64,000 nucleotides of DNA from Dinghuibacter silviterrae (GTDB taxonomy: Bacteria > Bacteroidota > Bacteroidia > Chitinophagales > Chitinophagaceae): NCBI RefSeq assembly GCF_004366355.1, contig NZ_SODV01000001.1, positions 2,914,001-2,978,000 of the forward strand. The letters are read 5' to 3'. The position numbers and the translations under genes are program-made. The first letter of the stretch is position 1. The number at the start of each line of letters is the position of its first letter. Below, piece by piece: positions 51,564-59,988 of the stretch. Below the pieces are notes generated by a model. That model searched no databases. It was not told where the DNA came from and saw only the letters and a list, made by a program, of their open reading frames with translations.

Positions 51564-54455
51564 ATGAAATTTGTTTGGAAGTGGCTGTGGCTGGGCTGTC
51601 TGACGACAGCCTCCGCCCAGTCCGTGGAAAAGATGACGGTCACGCCCCAGGCGCCGGTGCCCGGGCAAACCATCCGGATCAGGTACAACGCGTTTAACGG
51701 CCCCTGGACCGCCGTCGTTTACGAATATGATTCCCTATACCACTGGCACACGTTGGATCTCCCGCTCCGGCCCTCCGGAGACACCGCCTGGGCCGCCGAT
51801 GTTGCCGTGCCCGGAGACGCCGGTTTTCTCGCCTTCGCGTTTTATAAGGGGGACACCCTCGTGGACCACAATGGCGATGCCGGGTACGCGGTCTTGCTCC
51901 GTTCCAGCGCGGGTGGCTTCGCACCGGGCGCCGAGGCGGGCTGGGGTTTGCTCCGTTCCCCACACTACAACCTGGGCATCCCGGGATATTTCGGTGAATT
52001 CAGCATCAGTGATACCGCCACCTATATGTGGCTGAGCAACGAGGTGTTGCGGCATCCTTTTGTGGCGCCGCACGTGTTGGTGATCCCGTATGTGGAAGCG
52101 ATGACACGGGCCTTTCCGGACGAGGCCCCCGCGCGGCTCCAGCGGGTGGCGGCTTATTTCCGTCGCCAGGCGCGTCCCGGCCAGGCGGACCAGGCGCACC
52201 TTTTCTGGATCGAAAAACGGTTTTTACGCGACACGCTTGCCGCCGATTCCATCTACACCTCGGCCCTGGCTTTGTATCCCCATGGTGAACTGGCCAAATG
52301 GACGGCGTATCATGCCCTGCAGACCGTACGCTCCATGCAGGACCGGCTCACCGCTTCGGAGCGGTTTCTGACGGACTTCCCTTCCCGGGACGACCGTCTG
52401 GATGCCGAACTGGAGATCGACTACAGCAAAGTCTATCGCAATGTCTTTATGATCGCCGTAGCCACGGGGGACACGGCCGCGATCAACCGCTGGCTCCCGA
52501 CGGCCCCCTTCGACCGTCTCCCCGAACTTTATTACAAGGCCATCCAGATTCCTTTCGACGACCATAAAAGCCAAACGGCCGCGCAGGTTTACCCGCTGGC
52601 GGCCCGTATCCTGGAGTGCGTGGACCGGGCGGCCCCCTATCCGTACCTGTCTCCTTTGCAGTGGACCCGGTACACCACCCAGGCGCTGACATACGAGCGC
52701 CTCACCCAGGTCGATATTTTAAGGGGCGTGGGGCGGAACAAAGAAGCCCTCACCCTGGCCCGTCGCCTCCAGCAGATCCTGCAATACCGCTCCGCCCGGC
52801 TCAACGAAGCAGAAGTGATGCTCCTTCCCGAAAAGGAGCGCCTGCCCGTGATGCGCGAGAGCGTCCGGCTGGACGAGGCTACGGCGTATATCCTTGACCA
52901 GTTGAAGGCGTGGTACCTGCGGCAACACCCCGAGGGTGACGCCGATGCGTACCTGGAAAGCCTGAAGGACACACAGACGATGGCGCTGATGCGGGCGCGC
53001 GTGGCAAAGGAACAGAAGCGTCTGCCGGCACCGGCCTTTTGCCTGGCGGAGCGCAACGGCGACTCCGTCCGCCTGGAGCAAATGAAGGGCAAGGTCGTTG
53101 TCCTTGACTTCTGGGCGACCTGGTGCGCGCCCTGTAAGGCGGGGATGGCCGGGATGAAGATGCTCATGGACCGGTATGCTGCGGATACCAATGTGGTTTT
53201 CTTCTTCATTGATACGCAGGAATCCACACCCGACTATCGGGAGAAGGTGACGTCTTTCCTGCGGGCGCAACACTACGACCGCTTCCGCGTCCTGTTCGAC
53301 AACGGGGAGGACACGTACAAACGCTATGCGGACCTGATCCACACCTCGGGTATCCCCTTCAAGATCGTGATCGACGCGGAGGGCCGGATCAATTTTGCCA
53401 ACATCGGTTATTTCGGAAGCCCGCTGGGTCTGGCGGACGAAATGGACGCGATGATCCGGCTGGCCCATGCAGATCGGCCCGTACATTACGAAGGCAACGG
53501 CATCCATTTTGGCGGCACCCTGACCATGCCCGATGGCAAAGGCCCCTTCCCCGCCGCCGTGCTGATCTCCGGCACCGGCCGCCAGGATAGGGACGGCACC
53601 ATGGCGGGTCACAAGATGTTTGCCGTGATCGCCGACAGCCTCCGCCTTCACGGCATCGCCGTGTTGCGCGTCGACGACCGCGGGGTGGGAGAGACTAACG
53701 GGAACTTTGATTCCGCCACGACAAAAGATTTTGCCAACGACGCGCTGACCGGGCTTCATTTTCTCCAGCGCATTCCGGGTATCGACCCGCACCGGGTCGG
53801 TTTGATCGGGCATAGTGAGGGAGGCGCGGCCGCCTGCATCGCGGCCTCGGAATCGGCGGATGTAGCCTTTGTCGTAAGCCTCTCTGGGCCGGGGGTGAAC
53901 GGATTACAAGCGTTGCTCACGCAAAACCGCCAGTTGATCGGGGGCTCACCCGCCACTGATGTCAACAAACAGCGCTTTGATTCGGTGACGACGCTGTTGC
54001 TCCAGACCGTGTATGCCCATGCCGGCGATACCGACCTGGAGCCCGTTTTAAGAAGCACCTACGCCGCATGGGTGCGCCGCGACAGCGTTTTCATATCGGG
54101 ACTGCCACAAAAAAAGACGGACCATTTCTTTTTCCCTTTTGAAAGCTATGTCCGTCAGGCCGTGGGTCCCTGGTACCGCGGCTTTATCTCCTACGAGCCC
54201 GCGCAGGTGCTCCCGCGTATCCACGTGCCCGTGCTGGCGATCAATGGGGCTCAAGACGTGATCGCGTCCGCGTCCGAAAATTTACAAGGCTTCCGCCGCT
54301 ATACGTCTCCCGGCTTGCTCCAAACCTACGAGGTCCCCGGTGTGAACCACCTCTATCAACATTGTCACACATGCACGACGGCGGAATACGCCAGTTTGAC
54401 GGAGACCTTCGCCCCGGAAGTACTGGACCGCATTCGTTCCTTTATTCTTCTTTAA
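51564..54455 (+). CDS. TlpA thioredoxin / alpha-beta-hydrolase fusion with Ig-like and helical N-terminus
   Basis: Exported protein of 963 residues. Order: signal peptide (about 1-19); beta-sandwich-like segment (about 20-115, KMTVTPQAPVPGQTIRIRY); helical repeat-like region (about 150-470); TlpA thioredoxin domain (about 480-620) with active site WATWCAPC (C521/C524); then an alpha/beta-hydrolase domain (about 640-963). The hydrolase triad is visible as S751 in GHSEGG, D898 in NGAQDV and H929 in VNHLYQH. It is the last gene of module 3, eight bases after susD. Thioredoxin and hydrolase are each known alone behind SusC/SusD pairs; joined in one chain they would place redox and esterase or peptidase activity at the same site. 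No frameshift or internal start suggests a sequencing artefact. Confidence 0.87.
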   Translation: MKFVWKWLWLGCLTTASAQSVEKMTVTPQAPVPGQTIRIRYNAFNGPWTAVVYEYDSLYHWHTLDLPLRPSGDTAWAADVAVPGDAGFLAFAFYKGDTLVDHNGDAGYAVLLRSSAGGFAPGAEAGWGLLRSPHYNLGIPGYFGEFSISDTATYMWLSNEVLRHPFVAPHVLVIPYVEAMTRAFPDEAPARLQRVAAYFRRQARPGQADQAHLFWIEKRFLRDTLAADSIYTSALALYPHGELAKWTAYHALQTVRSMQDRLTASERFLTDFPSRDDRLDAELEIDYSKVYRNVFMIAVATGDTAAINRWLPTAPFDRLPELYYKAIQIPFDDHKSQTAAQVYPLAARILECVDRAAPYPYLSPLQWTRYTTQALTYERLTQVDILRGVGRNKEALTLARRLQQILQYRSARLNEAEVMLLPEKERLPVMRESVRLDEATAYILDQLKAWYLRQHPEGDADAYLESLKDTQTMALMRARVAKEQKRLPAPAFCLAERNGDSVRLEQMKGKVVVLDFWATWCAPCKAGMAGMKMLMDRYAADTNVVFFFIDTQESTPDYREKVTSFLRAQHYDRFRVLFDNGEDTYKRYADLIHTSGIPFKIVIDAEGRINFANIGYFGSPLGLADEMDAMIRLAHADRPVHYEGNGIHFGGTLTMPDGKGPFPAAVLISGTGRQDRDGTMAGHKMFAVIADSLRLHGIAVLRVDDRGVGETNGNFDSATTKDFANDALTGLHFLQRIPGIDPHRVGLIGHSEGGAAACIAASESADVAFVVSLSGPGVNGLQALLTQNRQLIGGSPATDVNKQRFDSVTTLLLQTVYAHAGDTDLEPVLRSTYAAWVRRDSVFISGLPQKKTDHFFFPFESYVRQAVGPWYRGFISYEPAQVLPRIHVPVLAINGAQDVIASASENLQGFRRYTSPGLLQTYEVPGVNHLYQHCHTCTTAEYASLTETFAPEVLDRIRSFILL

Positions 54456-56838
54456 GGCTATCCACCGGCCGCGCGACGGCCGCCCTAAAACTCAGCCACC
54501 CCGTCGTGCCCAGCGCGATAAAGACAAGCACCACCACGGGCACGACCCATTGCCACCACGTAAGCGGCGCGCGGAACGCGTACCCGTCCAGCCACCGGCG
54601 GATGACGAGAAAAGCCAGCGGCAAGGCGCCGAGGCTGCACCAAAGGATCAGCCGGACCACGTCCCAGGTCAGGAGCCCCAGGATGTGCCGGACCGAAGCG
54701 CCCAACACCTTGCGCACGCCGATCTCTTTTGTCCGGCGCGCGGTGGTGTAGGCCGTCAGCCCCAGCAGCCCCATACAGGCGATCAGGATGGCCAGGGAAG
54801 AAAAGACCAGGATGGTGCGGCTGAACTGGATCTCCTGGCGGTACTGCCGGCTGTAAAAATCGTCGAGGTAAAAGAAGTCGAAAGAAGATTCGGGGAAAAA
54901 GCGGTCCCAGACGGGTTTTAGCAGGGCGGGGGCGTCCGTGGAGGCTATTTTTATGGAAAAATATTTCACAGGCACCCAGCCCAGTTTGGGATCCATGCAT
55001 AGGACGATCGGCGTAAAGGGTTTTTGTAAGGACTGCTGGTGATAATCCCGGACGACCCCGAGGACCACGTCCGGGCGGCTGTCGATCGTTTCCAGCCACA
55101 CCTTTTGTCCGACGGCCGCCGCCGGACTGGCAAAGCCAAACTGCCGGACCGCGGATTCGTTCAGCACCACGCCCGTGGAGTCACCGGGGCGGGTGATGTC
55201 AAACCCCCGGCCCGCGACGAGCTGCAGGCCATACGCGTCGATAAAGTCGTGGTCGACCCGGAGCATTTCGTACAACCGTTCGTCGCTTTTTGGTGCGCCG
55301 TACCTTCTGTTCGCACCGAAGGTCGCGACTTCCTTGCCCGGGACGGCCCCCGAGGCGGTCACCGAAATGACACCGGGTAGGGCCAGGAAAGCGGTCTTGG
55401 CGTCCGGCATCTTGTGGTTCAGGTCCGAACCGGCCCCCGGCGCTTTGACCACCACCGTCTGGGCCAGCCGGACCCCGGTATTTTGGCGGCTCATAAAGTC
55501 CATTTGCCGGTAGACGGCGATCGTGCCCGCGATCAACACCAGCGACGCGCCGAACTGGAATGCCACCATCGCCTTGCGCATCCGCACGCCCCGGGCGGAA
55601 AAGGTAAACCTGCCCTTGAGGACGATGGCCGGTTGCAAACGGACCAGGACGAGGGCGGGGTAGATACCGGAGGCCAGAGCGGCGACTGTCAGCAGGACCG
55701 CGATTCGTAGTACGACCATCCAGTCGAACAAAAACCCGCTTACGCCAAAGTGTTCCACCAGCCAGGGCCCGCTGAACGCCACCACCGGCAGCGCCAAAAA
55801 CGCGGCACACAGAAATATCCCCGCGGATTCCGCCAGAAACTGCGCCACCAGAAAGGCCGGCAACGCCCCGCTGACCTTTCGGATCCCCACCTCCCGTGCC
55901 CGGTCAAGGGCTTTGGTCGTGGCGAGGTTGATATAGTTCACACAGGCGATGAGCAAAATCAGGTAAGCGATCACGTCCAGCAGGTCGATGGCGAAACGGT
56001 TACCCTTGACCTCGATCTCATAAGATTTGGCGGGGTTGAGGTGGATGTCGGGCAGCGGCACGAGATGGATGGCCCAGCGCAGGTCTTTGAGCGCCGGCCC
56101 CGTCTTGTACCGTTCGGCCACGGCCGGGAAACCCGCCTCTATCGCGTGGATGTCCGCCCCCGGGGTGAGTTGTACAAACGTATAGCTTTCATGCATGTAC
56201 CAAAAGCGCTTTAACCACTCCGGGGTCGTGGCCCAGGAGATCAGAAAGCTGAACTGCATGGTGGAGTTGGAGGGAATGTCTTTGAACACCCCCGTGACCG
56301 CACAGTGCAGGGTGCCTGCTTCGGTGCTGACGTCCAGGATACGACCCATGGGATCGGCCTGTCCGAAATACTTGCGCGCGGCAGAGGCGGACAGGACGAT
56401 GGTGTTGACTTCCCTAAGGACCGTGGCGGGGTCGCCTTTGAGTAAAGGGTAGGCGAAAAAAGAAAAAAAATTGCTATCGGCATAACACACATGTTCCTCG
56501 CGGAATTTGACTTCCCCATACCGCACGACGCGTTCCGAATTGTACCAGTTGATCCGGGTGTACGACGCAATCCCGGAGAGGTTGTCTTTGATCGCCGGCG
56601 CATACCCGTTGGTGCTCGTGGGCCAGTCGTCGGTCATGTCGTTCCCCCGGTAGAAACGGCTCTCCACGCGGTAGATGTTGGGGGCATGCATGCGGTCAAA
56701 ACTCCGTTCAAAACGGGTATACCCCCCGATCAGAACAAAGGAAGCGATCCCCAGGGCAAGCCCCAGCACGTTGAGCGCGGTGTAGGTTTTGTGCCGCGAC
56801 AGGTGACGCCAGGTCACTAAGAGAATATTGCGGATCAT
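54442..56838 (-). CDS. FtsX/MacB-type ABC transporter permease
   Basis: Inner-membrane permease of 798 residues with two MacB_PCD/FtsX halves. An N-terminal helix (LNVLGLALGIASFVLIGGY) is followed by a large periplasmic domain. Three helices carry DRAREVGIRKVSGALPAFLVAQFLAES, a second periplasmic domain follows, and the last helices carry TKEIGVRKVLGASVRHILGLL. The C-terminus RPVDSLKEE is typical. The open frame extends well upstream, but the true start is the ATG at 56838, inside the DUF92 stop (ATGA overlap). No ATPase gene is seen. The last 14 bases overlap the convergent fusion gene. Confidence 0.93.
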   Translation of the reverse strand: MIRNILLVTWRHLSRHKTYTALNVLGLALGIASFVLIGGYTRFERSFDRMHAPNIYRVESRFYRGNDMTDDWPTSTNGYAPAIKDNLSGIASYTRINWYNSERVVRYGEVKFREEHVCYADSNFFSFFAYPLLKGDPATVLREVNTIVLSASAARKYFGQADPMGRILDVSTEAGTLHCAVTGVFKDIPSNSTMQFSFLISWATTPEWLKRFWYMHESYTFVQLTPGADIHAIEAGFPAVAERYKTGPALKDLRWAIHLVPLPDIHLNPAKSYEIEVKGNRFAIDLLDVIAYLILLIACVNYINLATTKALDRAREVGIRKVSGALPAFLVAQFLAESAGIFLCAAFLALPVVAFSGPWLVEHFGVSGFLFDWMVVLRIAVLLTVAALASGIYPALVLVRLQPAIVLKGRFTFSARGVRMRKAMVAFQFGASLVLIAGTIAVYRQMDFMSRQNTGVRLAQTVVVKAPGAGSDLNHKMPDAKTAFLALPGVISVTASGAVPGKEVATFGANRRYGAPKSDERLYEMLRVDHDFIDAYGLQLVAGRGFDITRPGDSTGVVLNESAVRQFGFASPAAAVGQKVWLETIDSRPDVVLGVVRDYHQQSLQKPFTPIVLCMDPKLGWVPVKYFSIKIASTDAPALLKPVWDRFFPESSFDFFYLDDFYSRQYRQEIQFSRTILVFSSLAILIACMGLLGLTAYTTARRTKEIGVRKVLGASVRHILGLLTWDVVRLILWCSLGALPLAFLVIRRWLDGYAFRAPLTWWQWVVPVVVLVFIALGTTGWLSFRAAVARPVDSLKEE

Positions 56839-57536
56839 CCGAGCACCCCTCCCAGGGCGGCTGCTATAAGTGTGTTCAAAAGATTGACCATATTGTTCGT
56901 CAGCTTGCCCTGGCGCTCCAGGGTCGCCCCCAACACCGAATCCGCCAGGTTGCCGACGGTCCCCGCAAAAACAACGGCCAGCACCCCCGGCCCCCAACTG
57001 CTCCCCATGGCATACACGATGGCCACCAGACAGGACCCGAAAAGCCCTGTCAGCAGGCCTTCCAGGCTGATCACCCCGTCCATCCCGGCCGTGTCCGGTC
57101 CCCAGGTGATGATGTTGATAAACTTCCGGCCGTAGACAATCCCCAGTTCGGAGGACAGCGTGTCCGCGGTGGCCGACGACAATGCCGCCGCCATGGCCAC
57201 AAACAGGCGCGGCCGCTGGGCCGGCAGCAGGATCATCAATATGCCCGCGAGGGCGGCCACGCCGCCGTTGGCAAAGACCTGGCCGCTGTAGCGTTTTTCC
57301 TGGTGACGGACGCCTGAATAGGGGCTGTGTTTTTCTTCCCGTCTCCACGCGGTGGCGAGGGTGGCCAGGACGAAAAAGGTGGCCAGCAAGGCCAGCCCCG
57401 CGTACCCTGCCCCGGTGTAGATGAACATAGCCACCAGCCCCCCGGTCAAACCGGCCCCGGGTGTGAGTTTTCTCCAATAAATGGCGGCCGTGACGCCGGC
57501 CCCGACGATGACAATGGCGGGTATGTCCTGGGTCAT
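56835..57536 (-). CDS. DUF92 family integral membrane protein
   Basis: Membrane protein of about 233 residues with six or so hydrophobic segments. It matches DUF92, the family of TMEM19 and plant phytyl-phosphate kinase VTE6: KRYSGQVFANGGVAAL, AALSSATADTLSSELG, GMDGVISLEGLLTGL, FAGTVGNLADSVLGATLER. The bacterial role is not settled; a prenyl- or phytol-phosphate kinase activity is a guess from the plant member. The start at 57536 is used, with 57554 an alternative. Its stop overlaps the start of the downstream permease gene. Confidence 0.88.
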   Translation of the reverse strand: MTQDIPAIVIVGAGVTAAIYWRKLTPGAGLTGGLVAMFIYTGAGYAGLALLATFFVLATLATAWRREEKHSPYSGVRHQEKRYSGQVFANGGVAALAGILMILLPAQRPRLFVAMAAALSSATADTLSSELGIVYGRKFINIITWGPDTAGMDGVISLEGLLTGLFGSCLVAIVYAMGSSWGPGVLAVVFAGTVGNLADSVLGATLERQGKLTNNMVNLLNTLIAAALGGVLG

Positions 57537-57561
57537 GATAACCCAAGGATACAAAAAATCC

Positions 57562-59979
57562 TCATTCCGAGCGAAGGCTTTTCACCGGGTTGGCAAGGGC
57601 CGCCCGGATCGCCCGGAAGCTGATCGTCACCAAGGCCAGGCCCAGCGCGGAAATGCCCGCCAACGCAAAGATCCACCAGGCGATCCCCGTCTGGTAGGCA
57701 AAGTTTTCCAGCCAGCGGTGCATGGCCATCCAGGTCAACGGGATGGCGATGACCAAGGCGATGGACACCAAACGGAGGAAATCCCCCGCGAGCAAAAAGA
57801 CCAGTTGGGTCGCGTTGGCCCCCAGGACCTTCCGGATCCCGATTTCCTTTGTCCTTTTTTCCACCGTAAAGGCAACCAGGCCAAAAAGCCCGAGGCTGGC
57901 GATGACGATGGCGACGGCGGCAAAAAGGGTAAAGATCTGTCCCGTTTTTTGTTCCTGGCTATACAGCGCCGCAAACCGGTCGTCGAGGAAATAGTAGTCG
58001 AAAGGAAGCTGGTTGTTGAGGGTGGTCCATTCCGTCCGGATGTGGTCCAGCACCCCTTCGACATCCCCGGTATGGATCTTGATCAGGACGCCCCCGAAAT
58101 TGTGCCCCAGCATCATCATCAGCGGCGCGATCTTTTGCTTGACCGAGGTGTAGTGGAAGTCTTCCACGATACCGACGACGTGCCACTCCTTTTGACCGGA
58201 GCCCACGATGATTTTGTCCAGGGCCACCTGGTTGTTTTTATACCCCAGGTCCCGGACGGCGCTTTCATTGATCACGACCGCGCTGGAGTCGCCGGGGAAG
58301 TCCGCCGACAGGTTTCGCCCGGTAACGATCGTCATGCCCAGCGTTTTTATATAGTCGTAGTCCACGTGGAAAATGTTGGTGTGGATCTCGCTCGCGGTTT
58401 CGTTGTCTTTATTTTCCTTGGCAAAAACCTCGGTTCCGTCCGAACCCATCCCGGGCAGTTCCACAGGCACGTCCCTCGACAGGCTTACGGAAGTGACGCG
58501 GGGATCGGCGAGGAGGTGTTGTTTAAACGCGTACTGGTTGGCTTGCAAACCATAGGCGTCCTTTAGGAAAACGACCTGGTCCTTGTCATAGCCCAGCTTT
58601 TTGTGTTGCATATAATACAGCTGGCGGTAGACGATCAGGGTGGCGATGATCAGGGACGTCGAAATGATAAACTGGAACACGACCAGCGTGCTGCGGAGCG
58701 TACTGCGCCTGCCCGAAGCGGCCTTCCCCCGGAGGACCTGGAGGATCTTGAAAGAGGACAGGAAAAAAGCCGGGTAGACCCCCGCCAGGAACCCGGCAAG
58801 GACGACCAGCCCCAGGTCGGTGGCCAGCGCGCCGGGGCTTAGGAAATACCCAAAGGGAAGGCTTTTGCCGGACACCTGGTTGAACCAGGGAAGAAGCAGC
58901 CAGACCAAACCCAGGGCCAGGAGCATGGCGGCTAAGGTCAACAGTAAGGACTCCGTCAGGAACTGCGTGACCAGTTGCGACCGGATCGACCCCAGGACCT
59001 TCCGGATGCCGATCTCGCGGGAACGGCCCGCAGAGCTCGCTGTAGACAGGTTGGTGAAGTTGACGCAGGCCAGCAACAAAATAAATACGGCCAGGGCCGC
59101 AAAGATGTAGACGTATTGACTATCCCCGCCCGGCTCCAGCTCATACTTGGTATGGGATTGAAGGTGGATGTCCCGGACGGGCATCAGGTAAAAGTGCCAG
59201 GCGTCGATCGATTTCCGGGCCTCGGCCAGGCTGACCCCCATATCGTGCACGACCTCCGGTACGACGTATTTTTCAACAAGGGGTGGGAGCTGCCGTTCCA
59301 CCGTTTTCGGGTCCACCCCCTTTTGCAGCAACAGGTAGGTATAAAACCCGATGTTGCTCCACGTATGGTTGTGCATGATCCCCTGGGAGCTCGTTATGCT
59401 GAGAAAGGCGTCGAAATGAAAGTGGGTCTGGTCCGGTATCTTGTCGACGACTCCCGTGACCTTGAAGGGGGCCCCACCGGCCAGGAGCAGGGTCTTTCCG
59501 AGGCCCGGCTCCCCGCCAAAATACTTTTTCTCAAATGCCCTGGTGATCACCATGCTCGACGGCTCCACGAGGGCCGTACGCGCGTCCCCCTCCACCAGGG
59601 GGATGGAAAACAACTGGAGGAAGTTGGAGTCGCACATCGCGATGTTCGTTTCCTTGAAACGTTTGTCCCCATAGTGGACGATCGGAACGGCGGCCTGAAG
59701 GATGCGGGTCGAGGCCAGTACGCCGGGGACCGCTTCCTTGATCCCCTCACCCACCGCCACGTCCACGTCCGGGTAATCCGCTATGCCCCCGTTTTGGTTG
59801 AGTTGTACCCCGACCCTGTACAACTGGTTTGCGTTACGGTCATAACCCGTTTCCCAGGCGATATAGGCCATCATCAGCAGGCAACACGCCAGGCCGACGG
59901 CCAGACCCGTAATATTGATCAGCGAGAAAACCCTGTTTTTCGAAAGGCTTCTCAGGGCGATGCGGAAGTATCTTTTCAT
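57562..59979 (-). CDS. FtsX/MacB-type ABC transporter permease
   Basis: Permease of 805 residues, paralogous to its two neighbours. The N-terminus SLINITGLAVGLACCLLMMAY, the central TASSAGRSREIGIRKVLGSIRSQLVTQFL, and the C-terminal TKEIGIRKVLGANATQLVFLL with final NPVKSLRSE are the two FtsX repeats and tail. The large periplasmic domains between them carry the likely ligand or partner surface. It starts nine bases after the stop of the upstream permease gene. No ATP-binding partner is encoded nearby. Confidence 0.93.
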   Translation of the reverse strand: MKRYFRIALRSLSKNRVFSLINITGLAVGLACCLLMMAYIAWETGYDRNANQLYRVGVQLNQNGGIADYPDVDVAVGEGIKEAVPGVLASTRILQAAVPIVHYGDKRFKETNIAMCDSNFLQLFSIPLVEGDARTALVEPSSMVITRAFEKKYFGGEPGLGKTLLLAGGAPFKVTGVVDKIPDQTHFHFDAFLSITSSQGIMHNHTWSNIGFYTYLLLQKGVDPKTVERQLPPLVEKYVVPEVVHDMGVSLAEARKSIDAWHFYLMPVRDIHLQSHTKYELEPGGDSQYVYIFAALAVFILLLACVNFTNLSTASSAGRSREIGIRKVLGSIRSQLVTQFLTESLLLTLAAMLLALGLVWLLLPWFNQVSGKSLPFGYFLSPGALATDLGLVVLAGFLAGVYPAFFLSSFKILQVLRGKAASGRRSTLRSTLVVFQFIISTSLIIATLIVYRQLYYMQHKKLGYDKDQVVFLKDAYGLQANQYAFKQHLLADPRVTSVSLSRDVPVELPGMGSDGTEVFAKENKDNETASEIHTNIFHVDYDYIKTLGMTIVTGRNLSADFPGDSSAVVINESAVRDLGYKNNQVALDKIIVGSGQKEWHVVGIVEDFHYTSVKQKIAPLMMMLGHNFGGVLIKIHTGDVEGVLDHIRTEWTTLNNQLPFDYYFLDDRFAALYSQEQKTGQIFTLFAAVAIVIASLGLFGLVAFTVEKRTKEIGIRKVLGANATQLVFLLAGDFLRLVSIALVIAIPLTWMAMHRWLENFAYQTGIAWWIFALAGISALGLALVTISFRAIRAALANPVKSLRSE

Positions 59980-59988
59980 ATCAATGGC

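Noticed and set aside
56839-57546. Upstream extension of the last permease frame through the DUF92 gene
   Set aside because: The extension has shadow composition and the DUF92 gene occupies the region in another frame; the conserved permease start MIRNILL begins at 56838.
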